A DNA stretch of 64,000 bases from Rhizobium sp. BG4 (GCF_016864575.1 NZ_CP044125.1:2347001-2411000); one strand, 5' to 3'. Shown: positions 9,681 to 18,910, counted from the stretch's first letter. Notes: generated by a model from the sequence alone, not told the origin. Program-made: numbers and translations.

Positions 9681-10592
9681 TCAGGAGCGAACGCGGCCGG
9701 AGCGCATGCTTTCGGCAATGCCGACGAAGTCGCGCGCCGCCTGCGGCAGGCTCGATCCCTTGCGCCAGACCATGCCGACCTGAACGACGGGGAGCGATCC
9801 CGAGACATCGCGGCTCTCGATGCGGTCGCCTTCCAGCGACCAGGGACGGTAGACGAGATCGGGCAGCAGGGCGACACCGGCGCCGGTGGCGACAAGGCTG
9901 CGGACCGCCTCGACCGAGCGGGTGCGGAACGCCACATGCGGGCGGGCGCCGAGGGCCGAGAGCAGCTTGCCGGTATTCTCCTCGATTTCATCGACCGTCA
10001 GCATGATCAGCGGTTCGCGGGCGATATCGGCAACGGAGATAATGTCGGCCGAAACCAGCGGATGGCCCATCGGCAGCCAGAGGCGATAGGGCGATGTTTC
10101 CAGGATTTCCGCCTGCAGCGCCATGCGGTCGCGCAGGTTGGAGATGACCATGACGGCGACATCGAGCTCGCCGCCGACAAGCAGATGTTCGAGATAGCCG
10201 CCATTGTCCTCGATGGCGCTGACATCGACTCCGGGGCAGGCGCGGCGGTATCGCGCCAGGAGATCGGAGAGCACATAGCCGGCGACGAGCGAGGTGACGC
10301 CGATGTTCAGCGTTCCCGAGAGAGCGCTTTGCTGACCGGAAAAGCTGGTGCGCGCGTCCGAGACGGTCGCCAGGATCTTCGTGGCGTGGCGCAGGAACTG
10401 GTGGCCATTATGGGTGATGGTCAGGCCGCGCGGATGGCGATCGAAGAGCGAGACGCCAAGATCGGTTTCCAGCTCTTTCAGCGCCTCTGTGACCGAGGAT
10501 TGGGAGATGGAGAGGTTCTGCGCCGCACGCGTCACCGAACCCTGCTCGGCGACTGCGACGAAATACTGAAGCTGACGAAGCGTGAAGGCCAT
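9681..10592 (-). CDS. LysR-type transcriptional regulator, probable regulator of the ydc operon
   Basis: A 303-residue LysR protein. The N-terminal winged helix-turn-helix (residues 1-60) reads FTLRQLQYFVAVAEQGSVTRAA and LSISQSSVTEALKELE. A substrate-binding-like effector domain follows (GTLNIGVTSLVAGYVL, DVAVMV). It sits just upstream of ydcS on the same strand rather than divergently, so it may be co-transcribed with its own targets. E. coli controls ydcSTUV with the unrelated MocR-type YdcR, so the regulator has changed. Its inducer is unknown; a polyamine or an aminobutyrate is the natural guess. Confidence 0.9.
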   Translation of the reverse strand: MAFTLRQLQYFVAVAEQGSVTRAAQNLSISQSSVTEALKELETDLGVSLFDRHPRGLTITHNGHQFLRHATKILATVSDARTSFSGQQSALSGTLNIGVTSLVAGYVLSDLLARYRRACPGVDVSAIEDNGGYLEHLLVGGELDVAVMVISNLRDRMALQAEILETSPYRLWLPMGHPLVSADIISVADIAREPLIMLTVDEIEENTGKLLSALGARPHVAFRTRSVEAVRSLVATGAGVALLPDLVYRPWSLEGDRIESRDVSGSLPVVQVGMVWRKGSSLPQAARDFVGIAESMRSGRVRS

Positions 10593-10771
10593 GCGGCTTT
10601 AGAGCATGCCGAAATACACGCTGACAAGTCTGTGAACTCCCGGACCTTTTTTGGCCTTTTATTCTCACCCCTGCGTTTTTACTGGCCGCACTTAAGCATT
10701 CCGAAACGTCGCTTGAATAGTTTTCCGAGCATGTATCGAGTTGGAGTTTTGCCGATGACGGAGCAGTTGGC

Positions 10772-11548
10772 GTGAAGGCCTTACTGCGCATATTCCGGCC
10801 GTCCCGGAAACTGGCGTTCGTTATCGGCGGTGTCGCGCTCTTCGCAGGCGCCTCCGGCGGTGCGGCGCTTTATGTCGGCAAAGATGCGATCCTTGGTCCT
10901 CCGGCAGAAGAAGTGAACGGTGCCTCCTGTACCGACGTCAATCTCGTGACGATCAAGAAGCAGGAGCATGTCTGGATCCGCAAATACATCAAGACCGAAC
11001 CCACCGACGGGATGACGCGCGTCCGGACCGCTCTGCGGGTGGCGCAGGCGATCTATGCGGACAGCAAGCCGGATCTGGTGCAGGTCGTGGTCCTCGACCA
11101 GAACGGCCCGACGCTGCGCTCCGACATTCGCGGCCGGGCGATCGGCGCCGACGTCGTCTATATCCCGCATCCGGAAAAGATGATCGAAGGCATCGACGAC
11201 AAGCCCTATACCGCCCGCTACTATGACGGCCAGGCCAGCCAGAACGGCCTGTTCTTCGGCGAGCGCGTCGACCTGCCGGAAGACGAGATCAAGACGCTGA
11301 ACGCGTCCTTCAAGGAATATTCCGACTGCATCGATCCCACGGCCGTTGCCTCGACAGAGGGCGGCGAAGGCGGTGAGGGCGGCAAGAAGGGTGCCAAGGC
11401 CGAGAAGGCCAAGGGCGGCGAGGGCGAAGGCGAGGCCAAGCCCGAGGGCGAAGCCAAGGCTGAAGGCGGAGAAGGCGAGGCAGCGCCCGCCGAGGCTCCG
11501 GCCGAAGGTGGCGGCGAGGAAGCCGCGCCCGCCAAGAGCGGCCACTAA
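10772..11548 (+). CDS. Membrane-anchored protein of unknown function with a low-complexity acidic tail
   Basis: A 258-residue protein I do not recognise. An N-terminal helix (KLAFVIGGVALFAGASGGAALYVG, residues 13-36) probably anchors it, leaving the rest in the periplasm. Residues 45-190 form a globular part with cysteines at the start (ASCTDVN) and end (YSDCID), which could be a disulfide. Residues 193-258 are almost only Gly, Glu, Ala, Lys and Pro (repeats like GEGEAKPEGEAKAEGGEGE). The GTG start has GGAG eight bases before it and overlaps, as GTGA, the stop of a six-codon frame beginning at 10755. It ends at a shared terminator facing lysS. Confidence 0.75.
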   Translation: MKALLRIFRPSRKLAFVIGGVALFAGASGGAALYVGKDAILGPPAEEVNGASCTDVNLVTIKKQEHVWIRKYIKTEPTDGMTRVRTALRVAQAIYADSKPDLVQVVVLDQNGPTLRSDIRGRAIGADVVYIPHPEKMIEGIDDKPYTARYYDGQASQNGLFFGERVDLPEDEIKTLNASFKEYSDCIDPTAVASTEGGEGGEGGKKGAKAEKAKGGEGEGEAKPEGEAKAEGGEGEAAPAEAPAEGGGEEAAPAKSGH

Positions 11549-11565
11549 CAGAAATCACCGGACAC

Positions 11566-11602
11566 AAAAAGCGGAGCGTCCTTTCGGGCGCTCCGCTTTT
11601 GC
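11566..11602. terminator. Bidirectional terminator between the anchored protein and lysS
   Basis: AGCGGAGCG pairs with CGCTCCGCT around a CTTTCGGG-containing loop. Five A precede the stem and four T follow, so it can stop transcription from both converging genes. Confidence 0.9.
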
Positions 11603-11620
11603 ATTCGAAGTTCGTCAGTC

Positions 11621-13117
11621 TCAGTCCGTCTTGCTGCGGCGGGCCGGGAAGAGGATGACGTCGCGGATCGACGGTGCGTTGGTGAGCAGCATGATCAAGC
11701 GGTCGACGCCGATGCCGAGACCGCCGGCGGGCGGCATGCCCTGGTCGATCGCATCGAGGAATTCGTCGTCCAGCTGCTTTTCCTTCTCGCCGCGGGCATG
11801 TGCCTGCTCGAGCTGCTCGACCATGCGGCGACGCTGCTCTTCCGGATCATTGAGTTCGGAGAAGGCGTTGCCGAGTTCCCAGGCGTTGCAATAGGTCTCG
11901 AAGCGCTCGACGAGGCGCGGCTCGCCCGGCACTTCCTTGGCGAAGGGCGAGATATCCTTCGGGAAATGGGTGACGTGGCTCGGCTGGATCAGCGTGCCCT
12001 CGACCTTCTCTTCGAAGATGAAGGCCAGGCATTCGCCCCAGGTCCAGTCCTTCTCGACTTCGAAACCGGCGGCCTTGGCTGCGGTGCGGGCTTCTTCATC
12101 GGTCTTCATCGCAAGGAAGTCGATGCCGGTCACTTCCTTGACGGCGTCGGGCATCGGCACGCGCTTGAACGGACCCTTGAAGGAGATTTCCTTGTCGCCG
12201 AAGGCAAATTCGGTCTTGCCGTGGATCGACAATGCGAGCGTCTCGAACAGCCGCTCGACGAGGTCCATGATGTCCTCGTAGTCGGCATAGGCCCAGTAAC
12301 ACTCCATCATCGTGAATTCAGGATTGTGCCGGGTGGAAACGCCTTCGTTGCGAAAGTTGCGGTTGATCTCGAACACCTTGTCGGTGAGGCCGGAGACCAG
12401 CGTGCGCTTCAGGAACAGTTCCGGCGCGATACGCAGGTACATGTCGAGCTTCAGCGTGTTGTGATGCGTCTTGAACGGCTCGGCGGTGGCACCGCCATAA
12501 ACCGAGTGCAGCATCGGCGTCTCGATTTCCATGAAGCCGTCACTTTCCATGAAGCGGCGGATACCGGAGACAATCTTCGAACGCTGCTGGAAGCGGAGCT
12601 TCGATTCCTCGTTGCTCATGATGTCGAGGTGGCGCTTGCGATACCGGATCTCGACATCCGCAATACCATTCCACTTCTCCGGCATGGGAAGAAGCGACTT
12701 GGTCAGCATGGTGATTTCGCGGGCGTTGATCGAGAGCTCGCCGCGCTTGGTGCGGCGGACGGTGCCGGTGACGCCGATGATGTCGCCGATGTCGATCATG
12801 GCGAGCATGTTGCGGGCTTCTTCCGGCGTCACGTCCTTGTGGCTGAAGATCTGGATCTTGCCGCCGGCGTCATGGATATCCATGAACATGCCGGAATTGC
12901 GCGAGGAATAGACGCGGCCGGCAACGGTCACGACATCGGTCGTCTCGACGTCGGATTCGAGATCTATGTACTTCTCGGCGAGCTCGGCATTGGTGATGGT
13001 CCGGTGGAAATGCGCCGGATAGACATCGCCGATCTGTTCGCGCAGCAGCTTCAGCTTCTGGGCGCGCACTTCGGTTGCGTCGGAAGAAAGGGTCGCTGTT
13101 TCGGTCTTTTCGGTCAT
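11621..13117 (-). CDS. lysS: Lysyl-tRNA synthetase, class II
   Basis: A 498-residue class II synthetase that charges tRNA-Lys in the cytoplasm. The OB-fold anticodon-binding domain covers about residues 60-165 (VTVAGRVYSSRNSGMFMDIHDAGGKIQ). Motif 2 is FRNEGVSTRHNPEFTMMECYW, shortened here to its core FRNEG...HNPEFTM, and motif 3 is GGLGIGVDRLIMLL near the C-terminus. The length is normal. It follows gltX with a 16-base gap on the same strand, so the two synthetases form an operon. Alphaproteobacteria may also use a class I LysK, but this is plainly the class II enzyme. Confidence 0.97.
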   Translation of the reverse strand: MTEKTETATLSSDATEVRAQKLKLLREQIGDVYPAHFHRTITNAELAEKYIDLESDVETTDVVTVAGRVYSSRNSGMFMDIHDAGGKIQIFSHKDVTPEEARNMLAMIDIGDIIGVTGTVRRTKRGELSINAREITMLTKSLLPMPEKWNGIADVEIRYRKRHLDIMSNEESKLRFQQRSKIVSGIRRFMESDGFMEIETPMLHSVYGGATAEPFKTHHNTLKLDMYLRIAPELFLKRTLVSGLTDKVFEINRNFRNEGVSTRHNPEFTMMECYWAYADYEDIMDLVERLFETLALSIHGKTEFAFGDKEISFKGPFKRVPMPDAVKEVTGIDFLAMKTDEEARTAAKAAGFEVEKDWTWGECLAFIFEEKVEGTLIQPSHVTHFPKDISPFAKEVPGEPRLVERFETYCNAWELGNAFSELNDPEEQRRRMVEQLEQAHARGEKEKQLDDEFLDAIDQGMPPAGGLGIGVDRLIMLLTNAPSIRDVILFPARRSKTD

Positions 13118-13133
13118 GGTACAGATGTCCGGT

Positions 13134-14591
13134 TCAGTTCTTCGGGCCGACGAGAGAGGCGACTGCCTGCGAGGCGAGTTTCAGACGCTGGCGCACGACC
13201 GAGCGGCCGAGGATCGCCATGGAATCGAAGAGCGGCAGCGAGCGCGACGAGCCGGATACGGCGACGAAGAGCGGGGCCACAACGACCTTCAGCTTCTTGC
13301 CCATGCGGTCGGCGATGGCGCGCAGTTCGGCTTCGATCGTCTCGACGTTCCATTCGAGGATCTTTTCGAGGTCCGGCTGCACAGTGTTGAGGATCTCGAG
13401 GATCTCTTCCGGCGGCGACTTGATCTTGGCGAAGGCCGACGGGTCGAGGCCGAGGTCGGACTTCAGCAGGAAGCCTGCGAGTTCCGGCAGTTCGCCGAGC
13501 TTTGAAATGCGCGACTGTGACAGGCGCAGGCCTGCCTTCAGGCGATCGTTTTCCATCGCCCAGGTCAGCACGCGGGCCTGGAACTCGTCTCCCGACAGCT
13601 TCTCGCGGATCCAGCGGCCATTCAGCCAGTCGAGCTTCTGGATATCGAAGATGGCGCCGGCCTTGGAGAGGTTTTCCGGGTCGAACTTGTCGGAGAGCTC
13701 GTCCATCGTCAGCAGCTCTTCGCCTTCGGCGATCTGCACGAAGAACAGGCCGAGGAAGTTCATCAGCGCTTCCGGGATATAGCCGAGAGCGGAGTAGTAA
13801 GAGATCGAGGTCGGGTTCTTGCGCTTCGACAGCTTCGACTTGTCGGCGTTGCGCATCAGCGAGAGATGCATGAACACCGGCTGTTCCCAGCCGAAATAGC
13901 GATAGAGCAGGATGTGCTTCGGAACCGATGCCAGCCACTCTTCGCCGCGGGCGACGTGGGTGATCTTCATCAGATGGTCGTCGATGACGTTTGCCATGTG
14001 ATAGGTCGGCATGCCGTCGCCCTTGATCAGGACCTGCATGTCGACGCTGTCCCACGGGATCGACACGTCGCCATAGACGCCGTCGTTGAAATCGCAGGAG
14101 CCTTCGGTCGGGATCTTCATGCGGATGACGGAGCTTTCGCCCGCTGCCATCTTGGCGCTGACTTCCTCGGCCGAATATTTCAGGCAGAGGCCGTCATATT
14201 TCGGCGCCTTGCCGGCGGCACGCTGGGCTTCGCGCATCTGTTCCAGGCGCTCGGGGGTGCAGAAACAGCGGAAGGCATGGCCCTTGTCCAGCAGTTCCTG
14301 GCCGTAGGGCGTGTAGATGTCCTTGCGGTCGGACTGACGATAGGGGCCGTAGGGGCCGCCGATATCCGGGCCTTCCTTCCATTCGAGCCCGCACCACTTC
14401 AGGGCGTCCAGCACCTTCTGCTCGAATTCCGGGGTAGAGCGCGTTGCATCGGTATCTTCGATACGCAGGATGAACTCGCCGCCGTTCTTCTTGGCGAAAA
14501 GATAGTTGAAGAGTGCGATATAAGCGGTGCCGACATGCGGCTCGCCGGTCGGCGAGGGAGCAATGCGGACGCGGACGCCGGAAGCTGTCAT
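13134..14591 (-). CDS. gltX: Glutamyl-tRNA synthetase
   Basis: A 485-residue class I synthetase. The HIGH-type motif appears as PSPTGEPHVGTAY near residue 12, and the KMSKS-type loop is KLSKRKNP near residue 257. FILRIEDTD, typical of GluRS, follows the first motif. It attaches glutamate to tRNA-Glu, and in organisms lacking GlnRS also to tRNA-Gln. Many Rhizobiales carry two gltX genes, so this could be either copy; the window does not decide that. It is the first gene of the gltX-lysS pair. Confidence 0.96.
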   Translation of the reverse strand: MTASGVRVRIAPSPTGEPHVGTAYIALFNYLFAKKNGGEFILRIEDTDATRSTPEFEQKVLDALKWCGLEWKEGPDIGGPYGPYRQSDRKDIYTPYGQELLDKGHAFRCFCTPERLEQMREAQRAAGKAPKYDGLCLKYSAEEVSAKMAAGESSVIRMKIPTEGSCDFNDGVYGDVSIPWDSVDMQVLIKGDGMPTYHMANVIDDHLMKITHVARGEEWLASVPKHILLYRYFGWEQPVFMHLSLMRNADKSKLSKRKNPTSISYYSALGYIPEALMNFLGLFFVQIAEGEELLTMDELSDKFDPENLSKAGAIFDIQKLDWLNGRWIREKLSGDEFQARVLTWAMENDRLKAGLRLSQSRISKLGELPELAGFLLKSDLGLDPSAFAKIKSPPEEILEILNTVQPDLEKILEWNVETIEAELRAIADRMGKKLKVVVAPLFVAVSGSSRSLPLFDSMAILGRSVVRQRLKLASQAVASLVGPKN

Positions 14592-14782
14592 TTTATGTGC
14601 CCGTCAAATGAATGCCGACGGCTTTTGATGGCAAAAGCGGCGTGCGGCGGGAAGAATGCAGATAACTGGATCAGGAAACCGGCCGGATAAGGGCAAATTG
14701 CGCACTTCCCCGGCGATTGTCCATTTGGCTGGCCTTAAGGCCATATTCGGCCGCTTGCGTCAAGGAAAATGGGCATCAGCGC

Positions 14783-16630
14783 TCATCGCACCGGCCAGAC
14801 GTAGAGCAGCATCGGCACGCTGACGAGAATGATGATGAAGGACAGCGGCAGGCCAAGGCGCGGGTAATCGCTGAAGCGATAGCCGCCGGGGCCGAAGACC
14901 AGCGTGTTGCACTGGTGCCCGATCGGGGTGAGGAAATCGCAGCCGGCGCCAATTGCTACCGCCATCAGGAAGGCTTCCGGCTTGTAGCCGAGCGTCTGTG
15001 CAAAGCTTGCGGCGATCGGCGCCATGACGAGGACTGTCGCGGCATTGTTGAGGAACGGCGTCACCGCCATTGCGGTGATCAGGATCAGCGCCAGGGCGCC
15101 AAAGGGTGGCATCTGCGCTGCGAAATGGCCGAGCCAGCCGGCGATAAGCTCGCTGCCGCCCGTTGTCCTGAGCGAATCCGATACGGGAATGAGGGCGGCG
15201 AGCATGATCAGGATCGGGCCATCCAGCGCCTTGTAGACATCGGCAAGCGGGATGACGCGGAAGACGACCATGGCGAGCGCGGCACAGAAGAAGGCGACGG
15301 CCACAGGCGCCAGACCCGCGGCGGTCGCGCCCATGGCGGCGGCGAGGATGATCAGCGGCACATAGGCGCGGCGCTGGGTGCCGAGCAGGATGTCGCGCTG
15401 CGCCAGCGGCAGGCAGGAGAATTCCTGCAGGAAGGCCGGCAGGTTTTTGCGGCTGCCCTGGAGCACGAGCACATCGCCGCCCTTCAGCGTGACTTCACTC
15501 AGACGTTCCGTCAGGCGATGGCCCTGGCGGCTCACGGCGAGCAGATTGACGCGGCGGCGGTTGAAGAGCGACAGCTGCCGCGCCGACCAGCCGATCAGCG
15601 TCGATTCCGGCGAGACCACGGCCTCGATCGAGGTGATGTCGCCATCCTGCGTATCCGCGGGAATCTGCTTGCCGGCGAGCTTCAGCTTGGCATTGGTCAC
15701 GACGCGATCGAGCGGTTCCGGACCGCCTTCGAGAAGCAGGGTGTCGCCCGCTTTCAGGATAAGGTCCGGGATCGGCGACAGGCGCGAGTGGCCGCGCAGG
15801 ATTGCGGTCGCGACCACTTCGCCATCGCCGAGTTTCAGGATCTCGTTCAACATCTTGCCGTCGAAGCCGGAGCCCTCGACGACCGTCGCCTCCGAGAAAT
15901 AGCTCTTGAGATCGAGCGCTTCTTCAAGCGACGGATTTTCGTTCTGCCGCTCTGGCACCAGCCAGTGAAAGAAAATCAGGAAGATAATGCCGACCAGCGC
16001 CAGCGTGGCGCCAACCGGCGTGAAGTCGAACATCGTGAAGGATTTGCCGGTGATCTCTTCGCGCAGCCGCGACACGACGATGTTCGGCGAGGTGCCGATC
16101 TGCGTCATGAGCCCGCCGAGCAGGGCGGCGAAGCTCATCGGCATCAGATAGAGCGAGGGCGACTTTCCTGTCTTGCGCGAAAACTGGAAGGCGACGGGGA
16201 TCATGATCGCCAGCGCGCCGATATTCTTGATGAATGCGGAGAGCACGGCGACGACGATCAGCAGCAGGGCGAGCTGCGTATGCAGCGAGTTCAGGTTCGG
16301 AAAGAAGCGCTTTATGGCGCTGTCGACGATGCCGGAGCGGGCGACGCCCGCGCTGACGACAAGCGCGCTGCCGACGATGATGACGATATCGTCGCTGAAT
16401 CCGGAGAAGGCCTTTTCGAAGGGCACGATGCCGACGCAGACGGCGAGCACCAGCGCGCAGCAGGCGACGAGATCATAACGGAAGCGGTCCCATATGAAGA
16501 CGGCCATCATCAGGCCAATGACGCCGAAGGCGAGAATTTGCGGGTGGTCATGCTGCTCCAGGGGCTGGAATTCCGAACGCAGACGATGCTCTGCGACAGG
16601 AATAACTGTAACGCCGCCTGCGCTTATCAA
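14783..16630 (-). CDS. SLC13/DASS-like permease with two TrkA-C domains
   Basis: A large inner membrane carrier of the SLC13/ArsB-NhaD superfamily. Two membrane halves flank a cytoplasmic insert of two TrkA-C (RCK-C) domains (about residues 210-390: LLEGGPEPLDRVVTN, VLVLQGSRKNLPAF). Substrate motifs are IGTSPNIVVSRL and, near the end, CDFLTPIGHQCNTLVFGPGGY. Relatives carry sulfate, dicarboxylates or other anions; the substrate is not known. The start is uncertain: the open frame reaches a TTG at 16630, but the best-placed ATG (16551, after CTGGAGCAGC) is out of frame by one base and would read M-T-T-P-Q-I-L-A-F if one base were restored. Confidence 0.85.
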   Translation of the reverse strand: MISAGGVTVIPVAEHRLRSEFQPLEQHDHPQILAFGVIGLMMAVFIWDRFRYDLVACCALVLAVCVGIVPFEKAFSGFSDDIVIIVGSALVVSAGVARSGIVDSAIKRFFPNLNSLHTQLALLLIVVAVLSAFIKNIGALAIMIPVAFQFSRKTGKSPSLYLMPMSFAALLGGLMTQIGTSPNIVVSRLREEITGKSFTMFDFTPVGATLALVGIIFLIFFHWLVPERQNENPSLEEALDLKSYFSEATVVEGSGFDGKMLNEILKLGDGEVVATAILRGHSRLSPIPDLILKAGDTLLLEGGPEPLDRVVTNAKLKLAGKQIPADTQDGDITSIEAVVSPESTLIGWSARQLSLFNRRRVNLLAVSRQGHRLTERLSEVTLKGGDVLVLQGSRKNLPAFLQEFSCLPLAQRDILLGTQRRAYVPLIILAAAMGATAAGLAPVAVAFFCAALAMVVFRVIPLADVYKALDGPILIMLAALIPVSDSLRTTGGSELIAGWLGHFAAQMPPFGALALILITAMAVTPFLNNAATVLVMAPIAASFAQTLGYKPEAFLMAVAIGAGCDFLTPIGHQCNTLVFGPGGYRFSDYPRLGLPLSFIIILVSVPMLLYVWPVR

Positions 16631-16643
16631 TCCCGCACGCGCA

Positions 16644-17399
16644 TCATTGCTGCAGTTCGGCGAGCGCCCGGCGAAGCGGGGCGTCGGAAATCTGGATCAT
16701 GCCTGCGAAGGGGATATCCATGTCGAGCACAAGATAGATCGATGCGGATATGAGAAAGGCGGCCACCAGGAACATCGACATGACGATGATGTTTTTGGGC
16801 GCGCGGAATCCGAAACTCGCGAAGATCAGCGTCAGCCAAGCCATCAGCATGAAGACCAGCGGCATTGGAATGACGCCTTCCGATTGCTCGACGATCACCC
16901 AGCGTCGCTCGACGATGGTCTTGTATTGCTGCCGGGCGTCGGTCCATAGCGCGACATGGTTGGGATCGGTCGGCATCATGACGGCGATGTTGTTGCCAAC
17001 GGCGTTGAGTGCCATTTCGGATTTCGGATCGCTCTGCAGCACGGGGTCGACGACGTGCATCGGGCCCGACAGGGCCTGTTGGACGTAACGGAGCAGGCTG
17101 GCGCGCGTGTCGTCGGCTTCCAGCCCGTAGGTTCGCAGCGTACGGTCGAGCAGGATGATTTCGGTGGCGAAGGAATGAACGCTGTCGTCGATGCCGGCGA
17201 AGGTGTTCTTCGAGGAGTTGATCATCAGGCCGAAGACGAGCGAGGTCATGACCACGAAGATGTTGGCGACGAGGCGAACGACCGTGTTCGTTTCCTCCTC
17301 GCGATGGCGGGCCGGCAGCCGCGGATAGATCATCATCGTGCCGATCGAGGCAACGGCCAGACACACAAATACCGATCCCGCGACAACGATCTCACGCAC
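16644..17399 (-). CDS. DUF4239 membrane protein
   Basis: A 251-residue protein with two N-terminal helices (residues 4-24 and about 43-62) and two C-terminal helices (about 180-230, with FMLMAWLTLIFASFGF and NIIVMSMFLVAAFLI). A soluble middle segment lies between them. This is the DUF4239 layout, distantly likened to bestrophin-type channels; its function is unknown. The start is GTG at 17399. It precedes the SLC13-type permease on the same strand, so the two may be co-expressed. It is divergent from glutathione peroxidase. Confidence 0.8.
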   Translation of the reverse strand: MREIVVAGSVFVCLAVASIGTMMIYPRLPARHREEETNTVVRLVANIFVVMTSLVFGLMINSSKNTFAGIDDSVHSFATEIILLDRTLRTYGLEADDTRASLLRYVQQALSGPMHVVDPVLQSDPKSEMALNAVGNNIAVMMPTDPNHVALWTDARQQYKTIVERRWVIVEQSEGVIPMPLVFMLMAWLTLIFASFGFRAPKNIIVMSMFLVAAFLISASIYLVLDMDIPFAGMIQISDAPLRRALAELQQ

Positions 17400-17533
17400 C
17401 CGAGATTTCCCCTCTCATCTCTCCGTGAGGCACGTTAGCGCATGCTGAGGATTTTGGCATCAGGCCGGTTTTGAAGGCTGGACAAAGCGCGGCACGGGTA
17501 TAGCTTCACGGCCCGACGTGAATGGAGACTGAC

Positions 17534-18079
17534 ATGACCGAGATCCTCGACATCCCCGTGAAGCTCGCCGATGGCCGCGAGACAAGCCTCAACGAACATC
17601 GCGGCAAGGTGATGCTCGTCGTCAACGTTGCCTCCAAATGCGGGCTGACGGCGCAGTATGAAGGTCTCGAAAAACTGTACGAGGACAAGCGCGAGCGCGG
17701 CTTCGTCATTGCCGCCTTCCCGGCCAACAACTTCAAGGGTCAGGAGCCGGGGACGGATGCCGAGATCGTCGAGTTCTGCCAGCTGACCTATGACGTGAAA
17801 TTCCCGATCTATTCGAAAATCTCGGTCAAGGGCGACGACAAGCATCCGCTCTATCGCCAGCTGACGGCTGCAGCGGTGCCGACGACCGGCGAGGGGCCGA
17901 TGCGTGACCGGCTGCGCGATCGTGGTCTGGCCGATGACGACGGCAAGGAAATCCTCTGGAACTTCGAGAAATTCCTTATCGGCCGCGACGGTAAGATCAT
18001 CGCGCGTTTTGCGCCTGACGTGACCGCCGAGGATCAGCGGCTGGTGACGGCGATCGACAAGGAATTGTCGAAGGCCTGA
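17534..18079 (+). CDS. Glutathione peroxidase (BtuE/GpxA family)
   Basis: A 181-residue thiol peroxidase that reduces hydrogen peroxide and organic hydroperoxides. The active-site cysteine is C36 in NVASKCGLTAQYEGL. The conserved glutamine follows in PANNFKGQEPG, and tryptophan in ILWNFEKFLIGRDG, completing the catalytic set. A cysteine is used in place of selenocysteine, as usual in bacteria. The second of two ATGs is taken because GGAGACTGAC precedes it; the earlier one at 17522 would add four residues. No signal peptide is present, so it is cytoplasmic. Its stop abuts that of the convergent AraC gene. Confidence 0.94.
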   Translation: MTEILDIPVKLADGRETSLNEHRGKVMLVVNVASKCGLTAQYEGLEKLYEDKRERGFVIAAFPANNFKGQEPGTDAEIVEFCQLTYDVKFPIYSKISVKGDDKHPLYRQLTAAAVPTTGEGPMRDRLRDRGLADDDGKEILWNFEKFLIGRDGKIIARFAPDVTAEDQRLVTAIDKELSKA

Positions 18080-18910
18080 TCACTGCCTGCGGTAACGGCT
18101 GCGGAAGGCGCTCGGCGCCAGGCCCTCGCGGTTCTGGAAGAGCCGCGAGAAATAGAAGGCATCATCGATGCCGATCTCCCGTGCGATCGTTTCGATCGGG
18201 AGATCGGAGGTGGTCAGCAATTGCTTGGCATGATCGATCCGCAGCCGTAGCTGGAATGCTTTCGGCGAGAGACCGGTTGCGGCCATGAAGCGGCGGCGGA
18301 AGGTCGCCGGCGACATGTCGAATTCGGCGGCGAGCTGCTGCATGTCGATTTCCCTGAAGGCGCGCTCGGCAAGGGCGGAGACAGCTGCGTCGATTTTCGC
18401 GCCAGCCACCGTATCAGTGGCAGCATCCGCCTGCCTCGCTGACTGGACGACGATGCGGTGAAGCGTGGCGGCGGCCGAGCTCAATGCCAACGCACTGCCA
18501 TCGGTAAAATCGGCGCGGAGCGCGGCAAAGAGCTGCTGCATCTCGCGCAGATTGCTCAGCGCCACATGCGGTGCGGTCTCCGAGATCAGGCGCTGCCGGA
18601 CGAGGCTCGAGGCGAAAGGGCCCTCGAACAGCGCCCATTGCTCCTCCCAGCTTTCACCCTCGGCGGGCCCGTAGGAATGCAGGCTGCCCGGCGTCAGCCA
18701 GAAGAGCGCCGGTCCATCGATCGTAAGCTTGCCTGCCGCTTCAGTTTCCAGCGTACCGCGTCCCGTTTCGACCAGCACCACCGCATGGCATGGCAGCCGG
18801 CGCTGCCGGACATGCACCGCGATCCGCTGCCGTCCGAAGCCGGTCACCGACAGGGCGGGCCGGTTGACCGATGGCGGCGACCGGTAGAGCGCGAGCGGCG
18901 GCGAAGTCAT
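18080..18910 (-). CDS. AraC family transcriptional regulator
   Basis: A 276-residue regulator. The N-terminal half is a cupin-like sensing domain (HAVVLVETGRGTLETEA, LFWLTPGSLHSYGP). The C-terminal ~100 residues contain two helix-turn-helix motifs: IDMQQLAAEFDMSPATFRRRF and PIETIAREIGIDDAFYFSRLF, ending in the typical GLAPSAFRSRYRRQ. It is divergent from the phytanoyl-CoA dioxygenase-like gene with only 66 bases between the starts, so control of that gene is the obvious hypothesis. Confidence 0.92.
   Translation of the reverse strand: MTSPPLALYRSPPSVNRPALSVTGFGRQRIAVHVRQRRLPCHAVVLVETGRGTLETEAAGKLTIDGPALFWLTPGSLHSYGPAEGESWEEQWALFEGPFASSLVRQRLISETAPHVALSNLREMQQLFAALRADFTDGSALALSSAAATLHRIVVQSARQADAATDTVAGAKIDAAVSALAERAFREIDMQQLAAEFDMSPATFRRRFMAATGLSPKAFQLRLRIDHAKQLLTTSDLPIETIAREIGIDDAFYFSRLFQNREGLAPSAFRSRYRRQ

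Noticed and set aside
9507..10775. A long plus-strand open frame opposite the LysR gene
   Set aside because: It is antisense to a clear LysR protein, has no recognisable domain and is a by-product of high GC codon use.
14717..16753. A 678-codon plus-strand frame opposite the SLC13-type permease
   Set aside because: Its translation is rich in Arg, Asp, His and Gln with no family features, as expected from the complement of a membrane protein gene.
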